Below, in pieces: positions 22,385 to 34,860 of a DNA stretch of 64,000 nt. The position numbers and the translations under genes were made by a program. The stretch comes from Muscardinus avellanarius (taxonomy: Eukaryota; Chordata; Mammalia; Rodentia; Gliridae). Under the pieces are notes generated by a model that saw only the letters and a program-made list of their open reading frames with translations, was not told the origin of the DNA and made no database searches. Every line of letters begins with the position of its first letter. Position 1 is the stretch's first letter. The DNA lies in contig OY726563.1 in NCBI GenBank assembly GCA_963383645.1, forward strand, positions 37,455,331-37,519,330. The letters are read 5' to 3'.

Positions 22385-22592
22385 TTCTTTTTCTATTCTT
22401 TTCTTTTATTCTTTTTTGTGGTATTGTGGATTGAACACAGGGGCATTCTACCTCTAAACTACACCCCCAGTCCTTTTTAAAAAATTTTAAACATGGTATC
22501 GCTAAGTTGCTGAGGCTAGCCTCGAATCTGCAGTTGTCCTGTCTCAGCCTTTCAAGTACTGGGGTTACAGGTGTGTGCTACCATGACTAGCT
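22385..22592 (-). repeat. B1-dID SINE
   Basis: Antisense SINE: 'ttttgtggtattgtggatt' to 'tgtgctaccatgactagct'. Confidence 0.83.
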
Positions 22593-22712
22593 TAAAAAAT
22601 CATTTTCAATAGACTTAATAAAATAATTTGACAAAAATCCAGTATTCTTGATTTAAGAAATCCACGGAAAGTAAAAGTAGAAGGGAACTTCTCCAACATA
22701 TGAGGCATCTAC

Positions 22713-22720
22713 AAAAGAAA

Positions 22721-22769
<49 letters not shown>

Positions 22770-22785
22770 GAAAGAAAGAAAGAGC
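22713..22785. repeat. (GAAA)n microsatellite
   Basis: About 16 GAAA units with one GAGAAA interruption. Confidence 0.96.
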
Positions 22786-23044
22786 CCTATAGCTATCATC
22801 ATTCTTGGAGGGTAAAAGTTTGACTGCTTCTATGATTAGGGGAAGATTAGGAGGTATATTCTCACCACTTCTGTCAACATTTTCCAGCATGGTAAACAAA
22901 AGGATGTTCAACATAAATAATTTAGGGAAATGCAAAATAAAACCAGAACAAGGTTTTATTATATGTTAATAATATGTGTGTAATATGTAATATATATAAT
23001 TAAACATATACATACATACAAACATACACACAAAATAGAGCATA

Positions 23045-23485
23045 TAAAGTTATATCATAGCAATCAATGGCGAGGATGTGGAGTGACGTGTGCTACTGGT
23101 GGGAATGTAGATTGGTACCATCAAAAACTTTGCAAAATTAGTAGTTTCTTAACGTTTTTAATATATGTCCTCAAAGTTATTCTATTCCTAGGTATTGACC
23201 AAAGAGAAATGAAAGCACATTTCCATACAAAGGCTTGCATACAAATGTCATAGCAACTTTATAATAGCTAAAAACTAGAAACAGCCCACACTTCCATATG
23301 CAAGTAAATGAACAAATAAATTGTAGTACATCCAAAAAGAATGGACTATTGATACATGCATCAGCATAGGCAAATCTCAAATCAAATATGTCAAGTGAAA
23401 AAAGGCCAGGAATATAAGCATGCATTCTGCATGATTCCATTTACATAATTTTCCAAAGAATGAACACTTGTACATGCTGACAGGA
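23045..23485 (+). repeat. Old L1 3' portion
   Basis: Sense L1 ORF2 end and 3'UTR: 'ggcgaggatgtggagtgac', 'ctactggtgggaatgtag', 'cagcccacacttccatatg' and 'gcatgattccatttacata'. Confidence 0.7.
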
Positions 23486-23551
23486 AGTAGGTTAGTGCTA
23501 TTTATAGTGTGTTAATTATATTTTCAACAAAGTTGTAAAAAAAAAAAAACA

Positions 23552-23672
23552 CCTAGCGCCATGCAATTGCATATGCCTGTAGTTCCAGCTATTTAGGAGG
23601 CTAAGGCAGAGGAGGATCACTTGAGCACAGAAGTTTGAGGCCAGCCAGGACAACATAGCAACACCCATTAAA
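23552..23672 (+). repeat. 7SL-derived monomer (FLAM/PB1-like)
   Basis: Free 7SL-like monomer without an ID half. It has 'gcctgtagttccagctattt', 'aggatcacttgagcacag' and 'tgaggccagccaggacaac'. The TTGAGC and AACATAGC forms fit an old monomer and differ from the B1 halves nearby. Confidence 0.65.
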
Positions 23673-23846
23673 AAAAAGGCACGATAGCACATGCCTATAA
23701 TCCCAATATTTGGGAGGCTGAGACAAGGGTATCACAGGTTTGAAGCCCTCTCAGCAAGTTAGTGAGATTTTGTTTCAAAAATAAAATAATAAATTAGTAT
23801 GGAGGTATAACTAAGAAATAGAATGACCCTGGGTCAAATTTCCAGT

Positions 23847-23850
<4 letters not shown>
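23673..23850 (+). repeat. B1-dID SINE
   Basis: Sense SINE directly after the 7SL monomer: 'ggcacgatagcacatgcc' start, tRNA-like half ending 'gggtcaaatttccagtgac'. Its tail has become a CA repeat. Confidence 0.85.

Positions 23851-23883
<33 letters not shown>
23850..23883. repeat. (CA)n microsatellite
   Basis: About 17 CA units grown from the tail of the upstream SINE. Confidence 0.96.
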
Positions 23884-23885
<2 letters not shown>

Positions 23886-24436
23886 AACAAAACGTAGAGA
23901 ATAGAAGTAACATTTTATTTAGAAGTAAATTTATAGCCTTTGATGTATAAAGAAGAGCATAAAATGTTTATACAAATTAGAGAAAGACCTTTTAAAAACT
24001 GGAGGAAGAAAATCACAAATTTAAAATCAGAAGCAAATTAGCAACTGCAATCAATATAATTTTGTAATGACATTCATGTGAGTTCTAAAAAATCACAAAA
24101 TGTAAACATCTTCATATATAATGTAATGGAGAATAATACTTGCAATAAAAATAAGCAGGGGCCCTATAAAACTGACCTAAGTGATAAATGTCAAAATAAT
24201 TCTGTAGACCAAGATGACTTCTGAGGCTCAGGAGAGACAGAGCTCATCTGGGAACAGGGTGTTTACAGAGGAGCAAACTTGTCTCTGGGCCTCTAAGTAT
24301 GAGATGCTAACAGTAGGGGCAAAAGCTGTGGCAAGCTCATCCCTGAATATGGATGCAGTTCATGTGAGAGGCAATGTGGTCAGGGATGGCCCCCTGGTCC
24401 AACTTTAAGGAGCATCAAGACCACACAGCTCTTCAT

Positions 24437-24487
24437 GTTTTGTTTTGTTTTGTTTTGTTTTGTTTTGTTTTGTTTTGTTTTGTTTGT
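24437..24487. repeat. (TTTTG)n pentanucleotide repeat
   Basis: Ten TTTTG units at the poly(T) end of the adjacent antisense SINE. Confidence 0.96.
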
Positions 24488-24925
24488 GGTACTGGGGATG
24501 GAACCCAGGGACATTCTACCTCTAAGTAACATCCCAAGCCCTAATTTTTTAAATATATTTTTTATTGGTGCATTGTAGTCAAACGTCTTAATGGAATACA
24601 AGACTTGTGAGGATATACAAGCACACATCGCCCAATTAGCCTTTATACGATCCCCATACCATTCCCTCCCCCTTCCTCAATCCCATGCTTAATTTAGTGA
24701 TTAACTTTGATATATTTGTTTATATACATCATGTGCTTTAAAGAGATCCAATCTTCCCCCATCCCGTCCCCTTAAGCCCTAATTTTTTATTCTTTATTTT
24801 GAAACAGGGTTTCACTGAGTTGCAAAAGGCCTCACTAAGTAGCTGAGGCTGTCCGTGAACCACGATCCTCTTGTCTCAGCCTCCCAAATGCTGGGATTAC
24901 AGGCGTGTGCCACTATGCCTGGCTT
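24488..24925 (-). repeat. B1-dID SINE split by an L1 3' end
   Basis: Antisense SINE. The tRNA-like half is 24488-24551 and the 7SL half resumes at 24790, ending 'gtgtgccactatgcctggct'. Confidence 0.87.
24552..24773 (-). mobile_element. 5'-truncated L1 3' end nested in a SINE
   Basis: Short antisense L1 tail ('tttttattggtgcattgtag' on plus is the reverse of the CAATAAA end). The 16-bp target duplication aagccctaatttttta lies at 24536-24551 and 24774-24789. Confidence 0.78.
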
Positions 24926-25059
24926 CTCCATGTTTTTTAGATTATTTTTTTTATCCATCTGGTCTGGAGAGAGGCCCAAGAATGTGAAATTCTAGTAAAT
25001 TCCCAGGTAATATTGATGTGGCTGGTCTACCACTCATACCTGGACAACCATCAGTTGTG

Positions 25060-25322
25060 AGGAAATTGCATAGGTCTCGGCACCAGTTTGGTTCTATCAC
25101 CTTTTAATTTAGGTGACAAGAAATGTTTTGTTTTTGAGTGTTCTCTTTGAGAAATGGAGAATGATAATAGCCATGTTACATATTTTGAGATGATAAAGTC
25201 AATAAAGATCTATGGATGCCCCTTAGTACATGGCTTGGTACATTGCCAGTGTCCAAATAAACTTGTCCCCCTTTAAACTGTTTTTTCTTAAGCATTGGTC
25301 ACAGCTATGAAAAGCTGACTAA
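25060..25322 (+). repeat. MaLR-type LTR, 3' part
   Basis: Ends with 'gtccaaataaacttgtccc', 'agcattggtcacagct' and 'gctgactaaaata', the usual rodent MaLR LTR 3' end. The 5' part is degraded. Confidence 0.55.
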
Positions 25323-25364
25323 AATATACAGCCTGTAACCTTTGGGAATTGATTCTTTGCATAC

Positions 25365-25590
25365 AGCTTAATTCTTCATAGACATATTCAAGTTGTCATA
25401 TTATATCAATAATTCATTGTCCTTTTTGCTAAGTAGTATTCCATAGCATGGAGGTGTTGCAGTTTGTTTAACCATTAACCCACTGAAGGGTTGTCTGGGC
25501 TATTATGAATAAGGCTACTATAAACATTTAATATGTTTTATACCCCAGAGTAAAATTGTATCATGAAACTATCCTTTTATCTATTCTCCA
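25365..25590 (-). repeat. Old L1 3' fragment
   Basis: Antisense L1 marks: 'taagtagtattccatagc', 'ttgcagtttgtttaacc' and 'ggctattatgaataaggc'. Confidence 0.7.
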
Positions 25591-26894
25591 AAAGGCCCAT
25601 TTATCTTTCCAAAAATAAGTCATTGGTTCTTCATAAGTACTCTTCCCTCTCTTACAATGAATAACTTATTCTCCCAGAAGTGCCTCTGTATCCCTCCCTA
25701 TCCCCTATTAAGATGGGATATAAGCTCCAATTTTTAAATGTATCCTTGAATCACATTTCTTTGTGAAATCTCATTTGTATGTTTATAACTAAATCTTCTT
25801 CCTTTTTTATTTTTTGCTAATCTGTCCATTTCAGTTTAATTTTCTTACCCCAACTACTGAACATAAAAGGTTAGAGGAAAAGTTTTCTTCTCCAACAATA
25901 GCTAATGATCCAACAAAATATTAAAATGGAATCCTAAGAAATTCTGATTAATCCAAATGAAGGCAGAAAAAAAGGAAAAAGGAAAAATTTAGATAAGTAG
26001 GAAACAAATATCAACACGATAGATTTAAATCTAACCATATTGATAACTACATTAAATTTAAATGATGTCTACATACCAATTAGCAATATCAAATTGGATA
26101 AAAAGGCAAGATCAAACTAAATTCAGCCGATAGGAAAGGTATATAAAAATACATGTAGCCTAGCATACATAGGCTGTGGGTTTGATTTCCAGCACAAGAC
26201 AAAAATACACCATGGTGACACTGATGAAAAGAAGCCTAGAGTGGCTTTTTTTACTAGACAATACAGATTTTAAGGCAAAGACTATTACTAAGAATAAGGA
26301 AATCCATTATATAATGGAAAAGGGGTCAGTTAATCAAGAGGATATATCGATTCTAAGTATTTTATGTAGCTATTAACAGACTTTCAAAATATATGAAACT
26401 TAGAACTACAGTTACAGTCAGAAATTTCAATGCTCTTTTCTGAATAATTGTTAGAACAAGTAGACATAAAATCAGTGAGGATAAAGATGATTTGAACAAC
26501 TTGACCTATTGACATTTATTGAATATTCCACAAAAGAAGTATAGAATATATTTTCTTTTTAAGTGCACATTGGTACCGTTACTAAGATAGAACATATTCT
26601 GGGCCATAAAAGTAGTCTCAATGAACTAACAATATAAAAGCCATATAAATAAATTCTCTGCCCACAGAAAATTAAAAATCACCAGAAAGATCTTTGGAAA
26701 ATAACCAAATATTTGATGGTAAATAGCATGCTTCTAAATAACCTGTGAGTCAAAGGAGAAATCAACAAGAAATAAGAAAGTAGCTAAATGAACAATTGAA
26801 AGAAAATGAAAATACAACATATCAAAATTTGTGGGATGCCATTATAGCAATATTTAGGAGGATTTTATAGCACTGAATGCTGACATTAGGGGAA

Positions 26895-27595
26895 AAAACA
26901 TTACTGGTAGGATTGCAAATTAGTGCAACCACTTTGGAAAATAGTATGGTGGATCCTCAGAAGAATGGGAATGAACCTACCATATGATACAGCAATACCA
27001 CTTCTGGGTATCTACACAAAAGAATGGAAACCAAACTAATGCATGTATATCTATGTTCATAGCCACACAATTCACAACAACAAACTATGGAACCAGCCAA
27101 GATTTCCATCAACAGATGAATGAATTACAAAACTAGGGGATATGTGCACAGTGGAATTTTACTCAGCCATAAAGAAGAACAAAATTATGTCATTTTCAAG
27201 GAAATGGATGGAACTGTAGAACATTATGCTAAGTGAGATTAGACAGTTACAAAAAGTTAAAATTCAGATGTTCTCCCTAACATTCAGAGGCTATGGAGAA
27301 AATGAGACATAGGAGGGACTCTAGATAAAGAAGGAGAAACCTTAGACGAATAAAGAAGGCGACCTGAGGAAGATGACGGGGAGAAGAGGGACGCACCCTA
27401 ACACACATGATATACATTCATGATATACATTCACAAGCATATCAAAGTCACTAAGCCAAACATGAGAAGGAGGGAAAGGGGAAGGAATGGAGTAGGAATT
27501 GGGGAAAGGCTAAATGTGTGATGTGTGCATGTCTATGTCTACCATCCTGTACCTCATACTGATGTATGATTACAATGCACCAATAAATTCAATTT
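26895..27595 (+). mobile_element. 5'-truncated younger L1 inside the old L1
   Basis: ORF2 C-terminal end ('aggattgcaaattagtgcaa', 'atttccatcaacagatgaat', 'ggaatttttactcagcc') followed by the sciurid L1 3'UTR ('gtgtgatgtgtgcatg', 'caatgcaccaataaa'). Old L1 sequence resumes right after it; the flanks suggest some host sequence was lost. Confidence 0.82.
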
Positions 27596-27991
27596 CTACC
27601 CTAAGAAACTTAAAGAACTGCAAATTAAAACAAAGCAAGTTGTATAAAAGGAAATAATAATGATCAGAGCAGAAAATGGTGAAACCAAAAAATTGGAGAA
27701 ATTTTAAAAAATGACTAGGTGCTTTTTTGATACAAATAAAACTGATTAATCCTTAGCCAGACTGAGCAAGAAAAAGAATAGAAATGTTACTGTCAGGAAA
27801 GACAGAGATGACATCATTAAAGATCTTTCAGATATTAAAATAAGAATGATCAATAAATTCAATGAAATCAATAAATTCAGCAACCAACGAGAAATAAAAA
27901 AATTGTTAAAGACACAAACTACTAAGCTCATCACAGAAGAAATATGCAACTGGAAAACCTTATATCCATTAAAGAAATTGAAGTTGTAATT

Positions 27992-28177
27992 TTTTTTGTG
28001 GTGATACTGGGATTCCTGGAAACCCTTCTGCCTCCAGGCTACACTCCCAGACCTATTTTATATTTTTATTTGGAAACAGGGTCTCTTAAGCCAGCGCAGC
28101 TGGCTTCAAACCCATACAATCCTCCTGTCTCGGCCTTCCAAGCACGGGGATTATAAGCATGTGCCACCACGCCCAGC
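27992..28177 (-). repeat. B1-dID SINE with 14-bp target duplication
   Basis: Antisense SINE inside old L1. ttgaagttgtaatt occurs at 27978-27991 and 28178-28191. Part of the middle is missing. Confidence 0.93.
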
Positions 28178-28975
28178 TTGAAGTTGTAATTAAAAAAGAA
28201 ATCTTCCCATTAAGCAAACTATAGGCCCAGATGGCTTCCCTGCTTAATTCTACCAAATGTTAAAGGAAGAAACAATACCAATTATAACCAAACTCTTCCA
28301 CAAAATTAAAAAGGAAGAAATATTTTCCAACTCATTCTGTCAGGCCAAAATAAAATGACTGATCAATAATAACCTTCATGAACAAAAGTGAAACATTTTA
28401 AGCAAAATTTTAACAACTTGAATGAAGAAATGCATATGAAGGATAAAACATCATGGCCAAGCAGCATTTATTCCAAGAATGCCAAACAATAATGTTGATT
28501 TAAGATTCAAAAATAAAGGTCATTTTCAGTTTTTAAAAAGTGGGCATAGAACTTCAGTAGACATTTATCCAAAGTAGATATACAAATGGCCAACAAACAC
28601 ATGAAAAGATTCCCAACACCATTAATCGTTAGGGAAATACTAATCAAAACCACAATGAACTACCAATTCATACCTGTCTGCATTGCTATAATAAAAAAAG
28701 AAAATAGCAAGTGTTTGAAAAGATATGGAGAATTAGAACCCTCATACATTGTTCCTAGGAATGGGAAATAGTTCATCATTGTGAAAAAGAATGTCAGTTC
28801 CTCAGAAAGTTAAATATAGAATAATCATATGACCTAGCAATTTTATCCCTAGTTATATACTGAAAAGGACTGTAAACTAGTACTCAAAAAATACATGTAA
28901 CCAAAATTCATAGCAGCACTATTTACAATAGCCAAAAGGTAGAAACAATCCAAATTCCATCAACAGATGAATGGA

Positions 28976-30615
28976 CGACTTCCAGGGAGATGGTGACTAA
29001 GGAAAGCAGCACATACCAGTTCTGCTGACTCCCGATCTCCATTGCCTTAAAAACAGCATTGAAAAGCCAGAAAACACCACAACTTTAAAAAGAACAAAGG
29101 TAGCAGGGGAAAAAAGGCTAGAAGACCAACCAGAGGGCAGAAAAGAAACCCATTTGCCTCGCGGCCACAGGCACCACAGCACCACCATCTTGCCTCACTG
29201 CACCCGACTCCAGAGTGAACAGGAAAACAAACAAGGACCTGAAGTAAGCAGCTGCAGATCATCAGAATTGTAAGCCATCTGTTCCCCCAGTGCAAACACT
29301 GGCTACAACTTCCAACAGTGGCGGCTGAGCTTACCACGCCTTCCAGAGATCCAGAGTGGCACTCAGCAACATCAGAAAAGAAACCTGCCAGCCTGATGGC
29401 TGCAGGCACCACAGCAGCACCATCTTGCCTCACTGCACCTGACTACAAGAACAAACAGGAAAACAATCAAGGACTTGAAGAAAGCAGCTGAAGATCATCA
29501 GAATTGTAAGCCATCAGTTCCTCCTGAGCAAATACCTGCTACAACTTGCAGCAGTGGCAGCTGAGCTCACTACACCCCCCAGAAATCTAGAGTGGTGCTC
29601 AACAACACCGTAATTGAAGCTGCCATCCCCACAACAGAATGCTCAGTGCAGTGCCCCCAGGGATTCATGCAGCCCCAGTAAACTCCCTGGGTCCAAGACT
29701 TTGCGGTTCAACCCAGTGACGGTGGAGGTGGAGTCTGCTGTTGGACATAGCAGAGACTCGGAAAGACTCAGGCTCTGCATCAGTAGAAGTGTGGGAGGAA
29801 ACCTATGCTTAACACTAGATCAAACTAGTAGGATCTCCAGGATCACCACAGAACACCTAATCATGTAAATGGGTAAAAGTTAGACCACCCCATCCCTAGC
29901 TGTGCAGAAAAGAGACTCTTAGATTGAGTTTGGTCACAGAGGCATCCACCACCTAAGGAGGCAGGGAGAGACTGAGACTCCACATCTGTGGAAAGCATGG
30001 AAGGTGATCTATGCTTAACACTAGATCCAGCCCCATTGATACTGATCATCTGGATAGACTGAGAAAGATACCAGTGGCACTTGGTGTTGGTACAGAGAGA
30101 GACTGCAGAGACCCAGTCCTCTGAATATTTATATATTTGCAGGATTGCATTATTTTGTTTTGGTTTTGTTTGTTGTTGTTGTTGTTGTTGCTGCTGTTGC
30201 TGTTGTTGTTGTTGTGTGTGTGTATGCTTGTTTGATTGCTCTATTCCCAACCCCTCTCCCAAGTTCTTCCCTTGTACCCTACTTCCTCTCCATCCCTTTT
30301 CTTTCTTTTCTTCTCCCTTTTTCTTGTATTAAATCCACTTCATACTGTTATAATAAAAACTCTACATTGGTTACTAGAATACTACTAAATATTCACTATC
30401 TCTAATCTCTACTATACCCTACCTTACCAAACTCATACTCTCATTCTATTTGATCCTATCTGTGGCTTTGCTCTATTCTTGCATTCACGACTTCACTTCC
30501 CTCCTCATTTCACATTCACTGGTGAATACAGCATAACTTGCCCTTGGATATACCAGCTGACACCTAGAAACTGAGAGAAATCTACCAAAAGCAACAGATA
30601 CAAATGTCTGAAATC
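28976..30615 (+). promoter_or_regulatory. L1 5'UTR with two tandem units
   Basis: Starts 'cttccagggagatggtgac'. Two related units of roughly 235 bp follow one another (about 29125-29360 and 29363-29600): each has 'caccatcttgcctcactgc', 'cagatcatcagaattgtaag'-like and 'ctgagc(t)..cac' segments. This recalls the monomer-type L1 promoters of rodents. The minus-strand glutamine-rich frame at 29861-30262 is the (GTT)n repeat read backwards. Confidence 0.55.
30171..30217. repeat. (GTT)n trinucleotide repeat
   Basis: GTT array with GCT variants within the L1 5'UTR, followed by a short GT run. Confidence 0.95.
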
Positions 30616-31105
30616 ATGAGAAGGATGAATAACAAGAAAGCAATGAACTCTCACAACCCCATAATAACAGAACCTGATAAAACAAAATTGCAGAGACCTC
30701 CAGAGGTCAAATCATGAGTGTAATTCTAGAAATAATACAAGAACTTCGAAAAGAATTTAGAGTCTGAAAGAAATAAAGGATGCAATAATTGAAGTGAAGG
30801 CATCAATTCAAACTATAAACAATTGATTGGACAACATGGAGAATAAAATCTCACTCCTAGAAGATGATCACTCCAAAAATGAATGCAAAGTATATAATAT
30901 AGAAAAAACAATTTGATAGCATAAATTGGATATTGAAGAAATATGGGCCCATTTTAAAGAGCTAACCTAAGCATAGAAGAGGGAATAGAAGGTGAAACCA
31001 AAGGAATCAATAATCTTTTCAAAGAAGTAATATCAGAAAAATTTCAAAACATAGAACAAGAGGTACAGGAAACTTATAGAACCCCCTTTAGACAAGATCA
31101 GAGAA
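30616..31105 (+). pseudogene. L1 ORF1 remnant of the host L1
   Basis: ATG at 30616. Collinear with ORF1 of copies A and B (coiled-coil region, then 'gaaatatgggcccatttta'), but frameshifted and with early stops. It lacks part of the RRM and ends at 'acaagatcagagaaa', where sequence equivalent to about 130 bp upstream starts again from copy C. Confidence 0.75.
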
Positions 31106-32690
31106 AGAATAGAGGAGGAAAAAGAAGGTGAAAACAAAGGGATCAACAATCTCTTCAAGGAAGTAATAGCAGAAAATTTTCCAAACATAGAGCAAGAGGT
31201 CGATACACAGGTCCAGGAAACTTATAGAACCCCCTTTAGACAGGATTGGAGAAGAGGATCCCCACGCCATATAATTGTCAAAATGACCAATGTGGAAGCC
31301 AAGCAGAGAATCTTAAAGGCAACAAAAACAAATGGCCAAGTGACATTCAGAGGCAAACCAATTAGAATCACTCCAGACTTCCCAAACCAAGTCATGAGAG
31401 CCAGAAGGGCTTGGAGTAACATATTACAAACTCTGAAAGAAAACAACTTCCAATCCAAAATTTCCTACCCAGCAAAACTTTCTAACAATTAGATGGGGCA
31501 ATAAGAAGCTTCCATGACAAACAGAAACTGAAGGAATTTATGTCTTCAAAACCAGCACTAGAGAAAATACTCAAAGAGATTAACTACAAAGAAGAATTAG
31601 GTAACACACACCAGAACCAGAGAAACAAGATTTTCCATCCAACAGACAACTAAGATTGGTTATCTGTGGAGATTCATTATTTATGTTAGTCTTTTACCTA
31701 TCTCTAAATTGTATTGCTTTTATTGTTGCTAATTTTTAGGATTTCTATGTGGAATATTAATATACCTTCAGATATAGCATTTGAAAATATTTTATCCCAT
31801 TCTATCAGTAACTTTTAACTCTGTTTACATTGTCTTTGGATATACAATTTTTTTATGTTTTAGAGAGTTTGTTTATCCTTTTGTTGCCTGTGCCATTGAA
31901 ATCATATCCAAGAAATCACTGCCAATTTCAATGTTGTGAGATTTAATGACCCAGTTTTTCTTCTAAAAGTTTATAGTATTAAGATTTATATTTAGGTCTT
32001 TTATCTGTTTTGAGTTAATATTTGTATATGGTGTTAGGTAAGGGTCCAATTTTATTCTTTTTCATGTAATTATTATTTTTCAACAATATTTAGTTAAAAG
32101 ATTATTATTTCCTCCACCAAATGTTCGTGGAAACCTTGTCAAAAATAACTTGACAGTATATGGAAGAATTTATCTCTAGGCTTTTATTTAACTCCAATGG
32201 TTTATATATCTGCCTTTAGAACAGTACTATACTGTTTCAATTATTGTAGCTTTATATGGTTTGAAATCAGAAAATATACACCTTCTAGCTTTGTTCTTCT
32301 TCAAGATTGTTTTGGGTATCTAGAGTCCATATTCCATATCAGGATAGATTTTTTCTGAAAAATAAATAAATAAATGTATGATAGTTTCACCTAAAAAAAA
32401 TTCTCTGGTAAGAAAGAAAGCAAAAAGAAATATTGAAATGTTATCTTTAAGTCATCAAAAGCTTGGTATCAGTCAAATGAAACTGTTATGTGAGATTATC
32501 ATAGTTAATATTGGATAAATTGCTATAATACTAGATGTCAACCACTAAGCCAAGCATGGGAAGGAGGGATGGGGAGGGAACGGGTGGGGATTGGGTAGGG
32601 ACTAACTGGGTGATGTGTGCATGTATGTCTACAAAAGTATTATCTTTATACCATTATGATGTATGAATACATTGCTCCATTAAAAAAATA
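31105..32690 (+). mobile_element. ORF2-less composite L1 (HAL1-like), copy C
   Basis: 5'-truncated member starting inside ORF1 at 'gaatagaggaggaaaaag'. The RRM C-terminal part and ISYPAKLS motif are readable to a stop at about 31491. The rest of ORF1, the antisense old-L1 ORF2 block (about 31725-32360) and the G-rich 3'UTR with tail to 32690 follow as in copies A and B. The shared junctions in a third genomic setting support a dispersed family. Confidence 0.8.
31725..32360 (-). repeat. Antisense fragment of old L1 ORF2 inside copy C
   Basis: Collinear with 1485-2125 and 6011-6645, with the same edges and scattered differences. Confidence 0.75.
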
Positions 32691-32699
32691 AAAAGAAAA

Positions 32700-34860
32700 A
32701 AATAAAATCAATCCATGTAATTCATCACATAAACAGATCCAAAAACAAAAAACACATGATCATTTCAATAGATACTAAAAAAAGCATTTGATAAAATCCA
32801 ACATCCATTATGCTAAAAGCACTGCAGAGAATCAGAATAGAAGGAATATACCTCAGCATGATAAAGGCAATCTACAATAGGCCCACAGTCAACATCATAT
32901 TAGATGGGGAAGAACTGCAAGAATTCCCCCTAAAACAGGAACAACACAAGGATGTCCATTATCACCACTTCTTTTCAATATAGTGCTTGAGATTCTAACC
33001 TGAGCAATAAGTCAAGAAAAGGAAATCAAAGGAGTACAAATAGGAAAAGAAGAACTCAAACTTTCACTATTTGTAGATGACATGATACTAAGAAGACCAA
33101 ACAAATTCAACCAAAAGGCTTATAGAACTGTTCAACAAACTCAGCATGGAATCTGGATACAAAATCAATCTTAAAAAATTGGAAGTTTTTTTTTGTACAG
33201 GAACCATAAATCCACTGAGAAAGAAATCCAGAAAATATTTCCACTCAGGATATTCCACCAAAAAAATACTCAGGAATGAACTTAACTAAGGACATAAAAG
33301 ACCTCTACAAAGAAAATTATAAAACACTGAAAAAGAAATCAAAGAAGACCTTAGAAGATGAAAATATCTTCCATGTTCATGGATAGGCAGAATAAATATC
33401 ATCAAAATGGCCATAGTTCCAAAAGTGATCTACAGATTCAATGCAATACCCATTAAATTACCAAGGTTATTCTTACAGACATTGAAAAATCAGTCCTTAA
33501 ATTCATTTGGAATAACAAAAAAAACAAAATAGCAAAAGTAGTTATCTGCAACAAAAACCATACAGGAGGAATCACACTACCTGACTTTAAACTATACTAC
33601 AAAGCCATAGAAATAAAGACAGCATGGTACTAGCACAAAAACAGATGCATAGACCAATGGAGCAGAATAGAAGACTCAGAAACAAATCTGCATACTTACT
33701 GCCAATTGATTGACAAAGGGGGAAAAAACATACACTTGAAAAAAGATAGCCTGTTCAACAAATGGTGTTGGCAAAACTGGTTAACCATATGGAGAAAAAT
33801 GGAAATAAACCCCACTTTATCACCCTGCACAAGAGTCAATTCAAGATGGATTAAAGACTTGGAAATTAGACCAGAGACCTTGAGGCTCCTTGAAGAGGGC
33901 ATAGGCCCAACACTGCAACAAACAGACACAGACAAAAACTTTCTCAGCAAGACCCCAAAGGCACAAGAAACTAAAAGGTGAATCAATACATGGGGTTGCA
34001 TGAAGCTGAAGAGCTTCTGTACAAAAAAGAAAACTATCAAGAACCTCTATTGAGAGCCAACATAATGGGAGAAGATTTTTGCTACCTACTCCTCCGATAT
34101 AGGACTAATATCTAGACTATATAAAGAACCCAAGAAACTCAGTACTAATAAAACAAATAACCCAATCAAAAGTTGGGCAAGGGAACTAAATAGACATTTC
34201 ATGAAAGAAGAAATTCAAATGGCTAATAAATGCATGAAAAATTGCTCAACACTAGCAATCAGAGAGATGCAAATCAAAACTACCCTGAGATTTCACCTAA
34301 CTCAAACTAGAATGACAATTATTCAAAACACAATCAACAACAAATGTTGGTGAGGATGTAGAGGAGTGGGAACTCTACCACATTGCTGGTGGGAGTGCAA
34401 ATTAGTGCAACCACTTTGGGAAACTATATAGGGGACCCCCAGAAGAATGGGAATAAACTTACCATATGATTCAGCATTACCACTTCTAGGTATCTACCCA
34501 AATAAATGCAAACCAAACTACTAAACTAATGCGTGTGTATCTATGTTCAGTTGCACAATTCACAGTTGCCAAACTATGGAACCATCCAAGATGTCCATCA
34601 GCAGATGAATGGATTACAAAACTATGGGATATGTACACAATGGAATTTTAATCAGCCATAAAGAAAAACACAATTACATCATTTGCAAGGAAATGGATGG
34701 AACTGGAGAACATTATGCTAAATGAGATTAGTCACAAAAAATAAGAAATCAGATGTTCTCCCTAATATGTGAAAGTTAGGGAGAAAATTGGTCATAGGAT
34801 GAACTCTAGATGAAGGAGATACTATAGATGAGCAAATAAGGTGACCCGAGGGGATGGGAG
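32700..34860 (+). pseudogene. L1 ORF2 remnant (reverse transcriptase to C-terminus)
   Basis: Starts in the reverse transcriptase, upstream of the active-site motif. The LFVDD box (FVDD codons at 33070-33081) corresponds to the [FY]xDD catalytic motif. Downstream are the usual L1 ORF2 C-terminal stretches, e.g. 'ctgttcaacaaatggtgttgg' in the reading frame at 33706-33981. Several frameshifts and stops, and loss of the endonuclease, make it inactive. Confidence 0.85.

Larger units (their letters stand above)
25900..28975 (+). repeat. Ancient L1M-type ORF2, main part
   Basis: Sense L1. The endonuclease region includes 'ttaagtgcacattggtacc' and 'attctgggccataaaagt'. It resumes at about 27596 with 'ggaaataataatgatcagag' and 'ggcccagatggcttccctg', then jumps to C-terminal and 3' sequence (28560-28975, 'atttacaatagccaaaagg'). 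It is broken by a younger L1 (26895-27595), a SINE (27992-28177) and a large insertion at 28976. It continues at 35068-35183 and 40262-40610. A degenerate ID-like fragment is at 26155-26200. Confidence 0.8.

Noticed and set aside
29861..30262. Glutamine-rich minus-strand frame of 133 aa
   Set aside because: It is the (GTT)n repeat within an L1 5'UTR read on the other strand; no other protein signal.
33696..34040. Overlapping 114-aa (-) and 91-aa (+) frames
   Set aside because: The plus frame is a broken piece of L1 ORF2, and the minus frame is its shadow.
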